From contig MVCT01000105.1 of assembly GCA_002049945.1 (NCBI GenBank), positions 1 through 8,535 of the forward strand: DNA of 8,535 bases, read 5' to 3'. This document shows positions 1 to 5,153 of this stretch, in pieces (positions within the stretch are counted from its first letter, which is position 1; the number at the start of each line of letters is the position of its first letter). This DNA is from Candidatus Cloacimonas sp. 4484_140 (GTDB taxonomy: Bacteria; Cloacimonadota; Cloacimonadia; JGIOTU-2). The translations under genes were made by a program, and so were the position numbers. Below the pieces are notes generated by a model, which was not told the origin of the DNA, made no database searches, and was given only the letters and a program-made list of their open reading frames with translations.

Positions 1-19
1 TATGGAATTAGTTGTAAAA

Positions 20-217
20 TCAACTAAAAGTGTTATTTTGTAAAGCGTCAAAATAGTTTTGAAGAGAATAAATTGAATTATCACAATTAAATCGTTTAGT
101 TGCTTCAACAGTATCACCATCACCTGTAACTAGACGAACCAGACGATTATTAATTCTATGACCAACTCCAACTACAAAGGCAATCTGGATATCCCAAATC
201 CTATTACTACGTTTCTG
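20..217 (-). pseudogene. Possible gene remnant: 65-codon minus-strand open frame with no start codon
   Basis: Reading the minus strand from 217 down to the TGA at 22-20 gives 65 sense codons with a protein-like composition, including stretches such as AFVVGVGHRINNRLVRLV and TGDGDTVEATKRF. An in-frame TGA lies immediately upstream (220-218). There is no ATG, GTG or TTG in the frame, so it cannot be a normal free-standing gene. I do not recognise the sequence. It may be the 3' remnant of a decayed or disrupted gene, or a chance open frame in AT-rich DNA. A 65-codon opening somewhere in six frames of this region is not strong evidence by itself. Confidence 0.2.
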
Positions 218-234
218 TCAGGTGAAGCGGGGTT

Positions 235-556
235 TAGACAGCCTGCAATAAAGAATAAAAAACTTATATTAAGCGGAACAATGCCACAATGAGATTGGCG
301 CTCCCGATGACGAGATTACTGCATTTTGCAAGTCCTGACGCCCCGGACAAAAATCTCTGAACCGGTATTTGGACTGGTGGTCATTGCTCCGCTTTATTAT
401 CATAATTCATAAAAGATTATTGAAAAACTAATGGTGAAATGAAATAAGTTGAGTATTTTAAGTCAAGAAAAATTGAGATAGAAAAAAACATTAGATACAA
501 GATACATTTCAACTTGATATAAAAAAAATAAAATACTAAAGACCGAAGGCTGTCTA
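235..556. repeat. 10-bp perfect inverted repeats enclosing the palindrome
   Basis: TAGACAGCCT at 235-244 is the exact reverse complement of AGGCTGTCTA at 547-556. The pair encloses about 300 bp that include the 124-bp palindrome, which would fit terminal inverted repeats of a small non-autonomous element. No target-site duplication is visible outside the arms, the arms do not extend with mismatches, and a 10-bp match of this kind could occur by chance in a region this size. Confidence 0.2.
271..394. repeat. 124-bp imperfect palindrome, foldable element
   Basis: The left arm (271-287, AAGCGGAACAATGCCAC) matches the reverse complement of the right arm (377-394) with one mismatch (position 278) and one single-base bulge (T381). 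On the minus strand the mismatch becomes a G-U type wobble, so a minus-strand RNA or the folded bottom DNA strand would be the more stable form. Further pairing is possible inside: GAGATT (291-296) with AATCTC (352-357), GGCG (297-300) with CGCC (339-342), or alternatively GTCC (332-335) with GGAC (345-348). It could be a structured RNA, a miniature mobile or REP-like element, or an integron attC-like site. I could not find good R'/R'' core sites at its ends, so the identity is open. Confidence 0.5.
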
Positions 557-706
557 TCTATGTATTAACACACCACCAAGCGTGATATCATCCTTATATC
601 CACATTTCATAACAAACATCCGTATATTTTTTATTTTAAATAACTAAATGTTAAAAAATTAATGACGATATATTGTCAATAATTTTACAAAAAAGGTTGC
701 CAAGAA

Positions 707-735
707 TTGGTATGATAAAATTTTTGCTTCATAAT
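707..735 (+). promoter_or_regulatory. Candidate sigma70-like promoter for the pcm operon
   Basis: TTGGTA (707-712) and CATAAT (730-735) are separated by exactly 17 bp and match the -35 and -10 consensus at 4/6 and 5/6 positions. Transcription would begin near 742 and give a leader of about 40 nt before the pcm start. The region is AT-rich, so such matches arise easily, and the promoter consensus of this organism is unknown. Confidence 0.4.
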
Positions 736-783
736 ATAAATATGCAAGCGAGCAACATGAGTAACAAGAGATTATAAAACTTA

Positions 784-1443
784 ATGGACTACACAAAGCA
801 ACGCAATAAAATGGTCGAGCACCAGATAAAAGCTCGTGGCATTACAGACGAACGTCTTTTGGATGCCTTCAGAAAAGTGGAGCGGCATTTATTCATTCCA
901 GGTAATCCTGACCAATATGCGTACGCTGATGGACCTTTAAGCATTGGAGAAGGACAGACCATTTCTCAACCCTACATTGTAGCGCTTATGCTTGATCTGA
1001 TGAAGATAAAATCCGAGGATATTGTGCTGGAGATTGGCACCGGTTCGGGTTATCAAACTGCACTGATTGCTGAGATTGCCCATGAAGTGTATTCGATTGA
1101 GAGGATCTCATCTCTCGCGAAAAATTCAAGAGAATTATTAGATAAATTAGGATATTCAAATATCAAAATTCAACAGGGTGACGGCACAACCGGCTGGACA
1201 CCTGAAAACCAAAGCGAAAAGGATATCACCTTTGATGCGATCGTCGTGTCTGCTGCAGCTCCTTCTATTCCGGAAGGTCTGCTTGCTCAGCTCAAAGAAG
1301 GAGGACGCCTTGTGCTGCCTTGTGGAAGTAGATATGTACAGGATTTGATATGTGTGAAAAAGGAACACGGAAAGATCAAAAAAGAGAATTTTGGAGGATG
1401 CCAATTCGTACCACTTATCGGAGAGCAGGGATGGGAAAAATAA
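784..1443 (+). CDS. pcm: Protein-L-isoaspartate O-methyltransferase
   Basis: The enzyme uses S-adenosylmethionine to methylate L-isoaspartyl residues in damaged cytosolic proteins, starting their repair to aspartate. The 219-residue protein is close to the usual family length. It has the family's substrate loop around residues 50-65 (DGPLSIGEGQTISQPY), SAM motif I at about 81-90 (VLEIGTGSGY), an acidic post-I strand (VYSIERI, 102-108), motif II at 150-163 (FDAIVVSAAAPSIP), motif III at 170-181 (LKEGGRLVLPCG) and the typical C-terminal FVPLIGEQGW. The spacer before motif II (about 138-148) is slightly longer than in many relatives. The ATG at 784 has only a weak upstream purine stretch (AAGAG, 766-770). 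The next ATG, at codon 10, is no better, and the N-terminus aligns with the family from codon 1. It is first in a four-gene coupled run and overlaps the next gene by 13 nt. Confidence 0.95.
   Translation: MDYTKQRNKMVEHQIKARGITDERLLDAFRKVERHLFIPGNPDQYAYADGPLSIGEGQTISQPYIVALMLDLMKIKSEDIVLEIGTGSGYQTALIAEIAHEVYSIERISSLAKNSRELLDKLGYSNIKIQQGDGTTGWTPENQSEKDITFDAIVVSAAAPSIPEGLLAQLKEGGRLVLPCGSRYVQDLICVKKEHGKIKKENFGGCQFVPLIGEQGWEK
1420..1425 (+). promoter_or_regulatory. Ribosome binding site deciding the start of the COG2426 gene
   Basis: GGAGAG lies 5 nt before the ATG at 1431, inside the end of pcm. The same frame is open further upstream, with ATGs at 1350 and 1398. GGAGG at 1393-1397 touches the 1398 ATG directly, too close for initiation. 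The upstream extension is also highly basic, unlike the membrane protein that follows. I therefore take 1431 as the start. Confidence 0.55.
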
Positions 1444-2117
1444 GATTTCTCATTTTTTTTCTAATAATACTGTTAGTACTGCCGGTATTTCTCAGTAGCG
1501 ATGAGCCACCTGATCATCCTGGAAAACAGGCAAAATTCTCGAAATTTTTAAAAGATAAGAATTTATCCGATGAAGCAGTTGTAGTATTACTGGCAACGCT
1601 GCCGATATTTGAGCTGAGAGGTGCTATCCCATGGGCTATTCATCATTATAATATGCCCTGGTATAAAGCGTATCTGCTTGGTGTTTTTGGCAATTTTTTA
1701 CCTATCCCGCTTATTCTTCTTATTCTTAAATATGGATTGGATCTGCTTTCACGAATCCCTTTCTTAAAAAAATTTTTCGAATGGCTCTTTGCACGAACAA
1801 GAAGAAAAGGCGCACTTATACAAAAATATGAAGCGCTGGGACTCATCCTTTTTGTTATGATACCGCTACCCGTAACCGGTGCGTGGACAGGTAGTATTGC
1901 AGCGTATATTTTCGGGATAAAATTCTTTCCTGCGTTGCTCTGTATTCTTATTGGAATATGCCTTGCAGGTATCATTGTCACGACTTTGAGCATGTTCGGA
2001 ATGTGGGGAGCGCTTATCGCGATCATAGCTTTATTGACATTATTTATACTGTGGCTCATAAAATTCATCAAAGCATTAAGAGCCACCAGAAATAACGAAA
2101 AGGGGGCAACTGAATGA
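1431..2117 (+). CDS. COG2426 'small multi-drug export' family membrane protein
   Basis: This is a 228-residue polytopic inner-membrane protein of the PF06695 family. The family name suggests drug export, but the function is poorly established, so the substrate is unknown. A hydrophobic N-terminal segment (about 4-22) is followed by a short polar stretch (SSDEPPDHPGK), so it may be a signal peptide or a first membrane span. The family core then begins: ELRGAIP at 61-67, GNFLPIP at 87-93, a basic cytoplasmic stretch near 110-127, and the signature IPLPVTGAWTG at 144-154. More spans follow at about 160-185 and 190-212, with a charged C-terminus. Starting at 1431 it overlaps pcm by 13 nt, and its TGA overlaps the next start in an ATGA arrangement, so translation of the three genes is probably coupled. 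An ATG at 1350 would add 27 basic residues and is less likely. Confidence 0.85.
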   Translation: MGKIRFLIFFLIILLVLPVFLSSDEPPDHPGKQAKFSKFLKDKNLSDEAVVVLLATLPIFELRGAIPWAIHHYNMPWYKAYLLGVFGNFLPIPLILLILKYGLDLLSRIPFLKKFFEWLFARTRRKGALIQKYEALGLILFVMIPLPVTGAWTGSIAAYIFGIKFFPALLCILIGICLAGIIVTTLSMFGMWGALIAIIALLTLFILWLIKFIKALRATRNNEKGATE

Positions 2118-2698
2118 AGTTAAAAGAGTTCTTTGCACCGAAAACTGAAAAGGTTGAAGAAGAAAGAGATCTTATTAAATTCCTTTCTGAAGTTGAACTT
2201 TTTGATAATCTTACACGGAATGAACGCAGAAATCTTTCTCAACATCTGTATGAACGCAAGTACAAGGGAGAAGAGATCGTTTTTAAAAAGGGATATCCCA
2301 ATGTGGTCATGTATATCGTGAAAGAAGGCGAATTGCAGACCTATCTCGATTCTCCGGAAGGTGAAAATCTGAAAACGATCAAACCAAAGGATTATTTTGG
2401 AGAGGTAGGACTTTTTCTTGAAGAAGAGCGGACTGCAACAATTGTCGCATCAAAGGATTCTGTCTTGCTGGGCATCTCCAAAAGGGATATGAGTCGATTT
2501 ATTGATGAATACCCTCGCGCAGGTAGCAAGATCCTGAGAAAACTTGCATCAGTGCTCTGTACGCATCTAATCCGGACAAATGAAACCCTTGCAAGCAAAA
2601 GAGATGAGCTTATCGATCTTCAAAAGCGCTTAGAAGATAGCGAGAGCCAGCTTCAGGAATTGAAAAATTCCCAAGAAGTTGATAAAGAAAAGAGCTGA
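2114..2698 (+). CDS. Cyclic-nucleotide-binding-domain protein with C-terminal coiled coil
   Basis: This 194-residue soluble protein has one CRP/FNR-type cNMP-binding beta-roll at about 26-145. The phosphate-binding cassette is FGEVGLFLEEERTATI at 95-110. It keeps the conserved Gly-Glu pair (G96, E97) and an Arg-Thr pair (R106, T107) in the places that contact the cyclic phosphate in known members, so cAMP or cGMP binding is plausible. A helix follows, then a charged heptad-like region at about 155-190 predicted to form a coiled coil. There is no winged-helix or helix-turn-helix domain, so it is not a CRP-type transcription factor. It more likely acts through a protein partner. Its ATG overlaps the TGA of the upstream membrane protein gene (ATGA), and the next membrane protein gene begins 2 nt after its stop. 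The partner is probably one of those two membrane proteins, which is inference from position. Confidence 0.85.
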   Translation: MKLKEFFAPKTEKVEEERDLIKFLSEVELFDNLTRNERRNLSQHLYERKYKGEEIVFKKGYPNVVMYIVKEGELQTYLDSPEGENLKTIKPKDYFGEVGLFLEEERTATIVASKDSVLLGISKRDMSRFIDEYPRAGSKILRKLASVLCTHLIRTNETLASKRDELIDLQKRLEDSESQLQELKNSQEVDKEKS

Positions 2699-2700
2699 TC

Positions 2701-3771
2701 ATGGAAAGAACAAAAATAGTCCGTTGGGTCGTAGGATTTCTTACTCTTGGCATCGCTGTCATGGGTATCCTGTTCTATAAATCGATCCTCTCCTATCTTC
2801 TTATCTCGGGCATTATTGCTTATCTTATATCACCGCTAATAAACTATGCTCAGAAATTCCACATTCCAAGAGCGCTCTCGATCCTGATCGTGTACCTAAT
2901 AATAATCGGTCTTATAATTATTTTGATAAATGTGATCATTCCGCAGATAAAGATCCAGGCAGAGGAAGCAGGGAAATTTTTCAAACAGATCGTAAAAGAT
3001 CCTGAGGCATTCAGCTTGAGATCCTTCGGGCTTGAAGGTGTATCGAATTTTATAGATCGCTTACAAACACGATTTACCTTTATCGACGTCGATGAATATA
3101 CACGGGTTCTCGGTGAGAGATTTGTTGGAGCGATTAACGCAATACCGCAGATCATCCTTAATTCACTAAGTGGAATAATCAATTTTCTTGCGTTTCTTAT
3201 CGTTATTCCTTTTGTCTGTTTTTTCCTTTTGAAGGATGAACGTCAGCTTATGAAAACCTTTTTTAGCTGGATACCAAATAGATATTTTGAATTTTCCATT
3301 TACCTGTTCGAGAAGATAGAGGACAGCTTCGGAAGGTATCTGCGTTCGATCTTATTAGAGACAATTATTGTCACTTTTCTTTCATATATCGGACTCTTGA
3401 TTTTGAAAATTCCTTATGCGCTTACACTAAGTATCATCATTGGTATTACCAACCCGATCAAGTTCTTCGGACCCTTTATCGGTTTTGTGCCGGTAATTTT
3501 GGTCATACTGTTCAGTCCCGTGCCGGATGTTATGGTCGTTTATGCGATCCTCATGTCAATCATCATTCAACAGATCGACAGCAATATACTTTTCCCTTCA
3601 TTGGTTGGTAAAGGACTCGGCATGCATCCGCTGTGGGTATTGCTGACAGTCATTGCAGGTGGCTATGCTTTTGGTATTCTTGGACTTATACTTGCAGTAC
3701 CTGCGGTATTTCTTATTAAAACCGTTGTTCAGGTTTCTGCTACCAGTTTGAAACAGTTTGAAATTATTTAA
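2701..3771 (+). CDS. AI-2E/PerM family membrane transporter
   Basis: This 356-residue polytopic membrane protein belongs to PF01594 (formerly UPF0118), whose members have been linked to autoinducer-2 export, ion antiport or other efflux. The substrate cannot be told from sequence. Two N-terminal hairpins of membrane segments span about 8-47 and 57-81. A soluble region at about 85-150 is followed by segments at about 157-178 and 218-235. The conserved C-terminal core carries FFGPFIGFVPVILV (255-268), QQIDSNILFPSLVGKGLGMHP (290-310) and AGGYAFGILGLILAVPAVF (319-337). This order is typical of the family, and the length is usual. The ATG lies 2 nt after the previous stop, with an AAGAAAAGAG stretch acting as the ribosome binding site inside the cNMP gene. 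It closes the four-gene run. Confidence 0.92.
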   Translation: MERTKIVRWVVGFLTLGIAVMGILFYKSILSYLLISGIIAYLISPLINYAQKFHIPRALSILIVYLIIIGLIIILINVIIPQIKIQAEEAGKFFKQIVKDPEAFSLRSFGLEGVSNFIDRLQTRFTFIDVDEYTRVLGERFVGAINAIPQIILNSLSGIINFLAFLIVIPFVCFFLLKDERQLMKTFFSWIPNRYFEFSIYLFEKIEDSFGRYLRSILLETIIVTFLSYIGLLILKIPYALTLSIIIGITNPIKFFGPFIGFVPVILVILFSPVPDVMVVYAILMSIIIQQIDSNILFPSLVGKGLGMHPLWVLLTVIAGGYAFGILGLILAVPAVFLIKTVVQVSATSLKQFEII

Positions 3772-3871
3772 CCACCAAAACCACGCAAAAAAAAAATGTT
3801 ATGCACTTCAGGGAGCATAGAAATTTCCGCTCCTTCGAAGCTTCGGTTATTTAACACGAAATAAACAAAAT
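3772..3871 (+). repeat. 9-nt periodic repeats, + orientation, left of the TerB-like gene
   Basis: Two adjacent 9-mers, CCACCAAAA (3772-3780) and CCACGCAAA (3781-3789), begin right after the stop codon of the AI-2E gene. A second pair, ACACGAAAT (3854-3862) and AAACAAAAT (3863-3871), lies closer to the next gene. They share the form NCACGAAAA with the four inverted units at 4669-4704, and ACACGAAAT is identical to one of those units. The intervening bases (3790-3853) do not keep the period. Confidence 0.45.
3812..3833 (+). terminator. Weak hairpin after the AI-2E gene
   Basis: GGAGC (3812-3816) pairs with GCTCC (3829-3833) around a 12-nt loop. A 10-bp palindrome CGAAGCTTCG (3836-3845) follows at once, then GGTTATTT. 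The stem is short and there is no good T-run, so termination here is only a possibility. It fits the position, between the four-gene run and a gene with its own strong ribosome binding site. Confidence 0.25.
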
Positions 3872-3898
3872 AAAATAAGATAAATTGAAAGGAGATCT

Positions 3899-4483
3899 AT
3901 GGCTCGCTGGCAAACATTAGAAGGTTCAATATTTCACACAACACAGGAGGGTTCTCAGGAATATTTCCTGAAAGATTTTTTTGAAAATAAAGCATTTATC
4001 CCCAAAACAGATAGGGAGAAGAAAGAATATGAGGATTTTTCCTTTGTGAGCAGTGCGATGGCGCTTCTCATCTACGTGGCACAATCCGACGGTGTAGTGG
4101 ATAAAGAAGAAAAAGATATGATCATGAAGGAATTGAAGTTTCAGCTCGATCAGCGTCATTTTGAGTATGAAACACTTGCAGAAGAGATCGGTCCTGACGA
4201 GATGAAGATCCTTGATCATCTCTTTGATCATTTCCAAACTGAAATTGCAGAAAAGGCATGCGACCTGAACGAGATCATACGAATCATAAACATGATATAT
4301 CAGAAGAATCCTTACAAAAGGATGTTCCTTGTCCGTCTGTCTTATTATGTGGCGTATGCTGATAAAAAGTTCTCCAAAGAGGAGTTTGATACTATCAAAA
4401 AGATTGCACAAAAACTTCGCGTCTCAGAAGCTGATACAAGCAGAATCGAACAGGAAGTTCGCAAAGACCTTAAAATATCCTGA
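3899..4483 (+). CDS. TerB-like domain protein
   Basis: This 194-residue, probably cytosolic, all-helical acidic protein resembles the tellurite-resistance TerB family (PF05099). Residues 57-75 (LIYVAQSDGVVDKEEKDMI) are the characteristic first helix and acidic loop. A second, related stretch at 151-170 (VAYADKKFSKEEFDTIKKIA) repeats the pattern, giving the usual two-fold arrangement thought to bind metal near the membrane. The first 45 residues are not recognised. The role is unknown. TerB domains occur in stress-response and phage-defence settings, but no terC, terD or terZ partner is here, so tellurite resistance should not be assumed. The start is well supported: AAAGGAG (3888-3894) lies 4 nt before the ATG. 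It stands alone, 127 nt after the previous gene and 343 nt before the next, between inverted clusters of 9-nt repeats. Confidence 0.75.
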   Translation: MARWQTLEGSIFHTTQEGSQEYFLKDFFENKAFIPKTDREKKEYEDFSFVSSAMALLIYVAQSDGVVDKEEKDMIMKELKFQLDQRHFEYETLAEEIGPDEMKILDHLFDHFQTEIAEKACDLNEIIRIINMIYQKNPYKRMFLVRLSYYVAYADKKFSKEEFDTIKKIAQKLRVSEADTSRIEQEVRKDLKIS

Positions 4484-4493
4484 AAAACCCACT

Positions 4494-4514
4494 ACGGAGA
4501 GCACCAGTCTCCGT
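4494..4514 (+). terminator. Candidate terminator hairpin after the TerB-like gene
   Basis: ACGGAGA (4494-4500) and TCTCCGT (4508-4514) form a perfect 7-bp stem with a 7-nt loop, 10 nt after the stop codon. Only a short TTT follows, so it is a weak intrinsic terminator if it is one. A CACTACG heptamer occurs on each side (4490-4496 and 4517-4523). Confidence 0.35.
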
Positions 4515-4592
4515 TTCACTACGCCTTGGCACGCAGAGAACACAGAGGATTGAATAGAAGATTAAATTATATTACTAAATCTGGTTTCAAAT

Positions 4593-4620
4593 TTGTTTAG
4601 TATATAATATAGAATATAAT
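4593..4620 (+). promoter_or_regulatory. Candidate promoter for the ybaB-recR-efp operon
   Basis: A perfect TATAAT at 4615-4620 follows TTGTTT at 4593-4598 with a 16-bp spacer. A second TATAAT at 4603-4608 has no good -35 partner. Transcription from here would give a leader of about 200 nt carrying the 9-nt repeats and the dyad at 4761-4792. The AT-rich context makes chance matches likely. The TTGACA at 4769-4774 is an alternative -35 but lacks a -10 at the right distance. Confidence 0.3.
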
Positions 4621-4668
4621 GTCCCAATTGCTCGTGAATATCGTACCAACTATTCAATTTCATTCCTT

Positions 4669-4704
4669 TTTTTGTGTATTTCGTGTTTTTTGTGATTTTC
4701 GTGG
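4669..4704 (-). repeat. Four tandem 9-nt repeats, - orientation, right of the TerB-like gene
   Basis: GTG triplets fall at 4674, 4683, 4692 and 4701, exactly 9 nt apart. Read on the minus strand, the four units are CCACGAAAA, TCACAAAAA, ACACGAAAT and ACACAAAAA. They match the + orientation units left of the TerB-like gene. The flanking TTCCTTTTT and TTGATTATTTTT keep the T-rich character but not the period. Confidence 0.6.
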
Positions 4705-4760
4705 TTGATTATTTTTCAGATTGTGCCCTAATATTTTGAAAATTACCCATTTTGATAATA

Positions 4761-4792
4761 TGTGAAATTTGACACAAATTCTAAGTTTCACA
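4761..4792. promoter_or_regulatory. Nested dyad upstream of ybaB, possible operator
   Basis: TGTGAAA (4761-4767) and TTTCACA (4786-4792) are perfect inverted arms. Inside, and overlapping by two bases, AATTTG (4766-4771) and CAAATT (4775-4780) form a second perfect inverted repeat around ACA. The element ends 34 nt before the ybaB start. It resembles an operator or a small leader hairpin. The outer half-sites look CRP-like but are 22 bp apart, not 6. Confidence 0.35.
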
Positions 4793-4826
4793 GCGTAAGG
4801 AACAATAGAATTATTCAGGAGGATAT

Positions 4827-5153
4827 ATGTTCCAAGGTGGAAAAGGTCTTCAGGATTTGCTTAAGCAAGCCCAGAAGATGCAAAAAAAGATGATGGAGAG
4901 CCAGGAAGCTCTTGCACAAAAAACAGTTGAGGCATCTGCCGGCGGCGGTATGGTCAAGGTCGTTATGAATGGCAATCAGGAGCTCATCTCGCTAAAGATC
5001 GAGAAGGAAGTTGTTGATCCCGATGATGTTGAAATGCTGGAAGATCTCATCATTGCTGCGGTGGAAGAAGCCCGACAAAAGATCAAAGAAATTGTTGAAC
5101 ATGAAATGTCAGGTTTGACTGGTGGAATAAAAATCCCCGGACTAAACACATAA
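4827..5153 (+). CDS. ybaB: YbaB/EbfC family nucleoid-associated protein
   Basis: This 108-residue protein is a small dimeric DNA-binding protein of the YbaB/EbfC family, usually encoded just before recR and thought to bind and organise nucleoid DNA. It has the family layout: a Gly-rich start, a long amphipathic helix rich in Lys, Gln and Met (about 8-35), a beta region with the conserved GGGMVKVVMNGNQELISLKI (39-58), the VDPDDVEMLEDLI motif (63-75), and a second helix ending in a flexible Gly-rich tail. The start is firm, with AGGAGG at 4817-4822, 4 nt before the ATG. Its TAA overlaps the recR ATG by one base (TAATG), so the pair is translationally coupled. In many bacteria dnaX precedes this pair. 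Here it does not. Confidence 0.93.
   Translation: MFQGGKGLQDLLKQAQKMQKKMMESQEALAQKTVEASAGGGMVKVVMNGNQELISLKIEKEVVDPDDVEMLEDLIIAAVEEARQKIKEIVEHEMSGLTGGIKIPGLNT

Larger units (their letters stand above)
1..783. other. Gene-poor AT-rich region with inverted repeats
   Basis: No credible start-to-stop gene is visible on either strand. The first 60 bases hold two adjacent perfect AT-rich hairpins: TTAGTTG/CAACTAA at 8-14/21-27 and TATTTTG/CAAAATA at 34-40/49-55. A minus-strand open frame without a start codon covers 20-217. A more GC-rich patch at about 215-394 contains a large imperfect palindrome, listed separately. From about 395 to 700 the sequence is very AT-rich and I see no structure beyond the right arm of a 10-bp inverted repeat at 547-556. 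The last 80 bases before the next gene contain a promoter candidate. The composition shift near 215-394 suggests an inserted or structured element rather than a decayed gene, but this is inference. Confidence 0.6.
4484..4826. other. 343-bp intergenic region with repeats, promoter-like and dyad sequences
   Basis: No gene is visible. In order it holds a hairpin (4494-4514); a stretch with CACGCAGAG and ACACAGAGG (4530-4548) of a kind I associate with repetitive spacers in environmental genomes; a 9-bp inverted repeat ATTGAATAG/CTATTCAAT (4549-4557/4650-4658) enclosing a smaller one, TACTAAA/TTTAGTA (4573-4579/4596-4602); two perfect TATAAT hexamers; four 9-nt repeats (4669-4704); and a nested dyad (4761-4792) just before ybaB. 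Confidence 0.6.

Noticed and set aside
271..394. Definite integron attC site
   Set aside because: The ends lack RYYYAAC and GTTRRRY core sites in the right places, and no integrase or cassette gene is visible.
1350..1430. Longer start for the COG2426 gene at 1350
   Set aside because: It would add 27 basic residues read out of frame from conserved pcm coding sequence, and the start at 1431 has a ribosome binding site at the right distance.
3899..4483. Tellurite-resistance operon
   Set aside because: Only a TerB-like domain is present, with no TerA, TerC, TerD or TerZ partner in the window.
3772..4704. CRISPR array from the periodic repeats
   Set aside because: Units are only 9 nt, directly adjacent, degenerate and without spacers, and no cas gene is present.
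4769..4774. Perfect TTGACA -35 box before ybaB
   Set aside because: No acceptable -10 hexamer lies 16-18 bp downstream. It is part of the dyad instead.
4761..4792. CRP-type operator (TGTGA and TCACA half-sites) linked to the cNMP protein
   Set aside because: The half-sites are 22 bp apart instead of 6, and the cNMP protein in this window has no DNA-binding domain.
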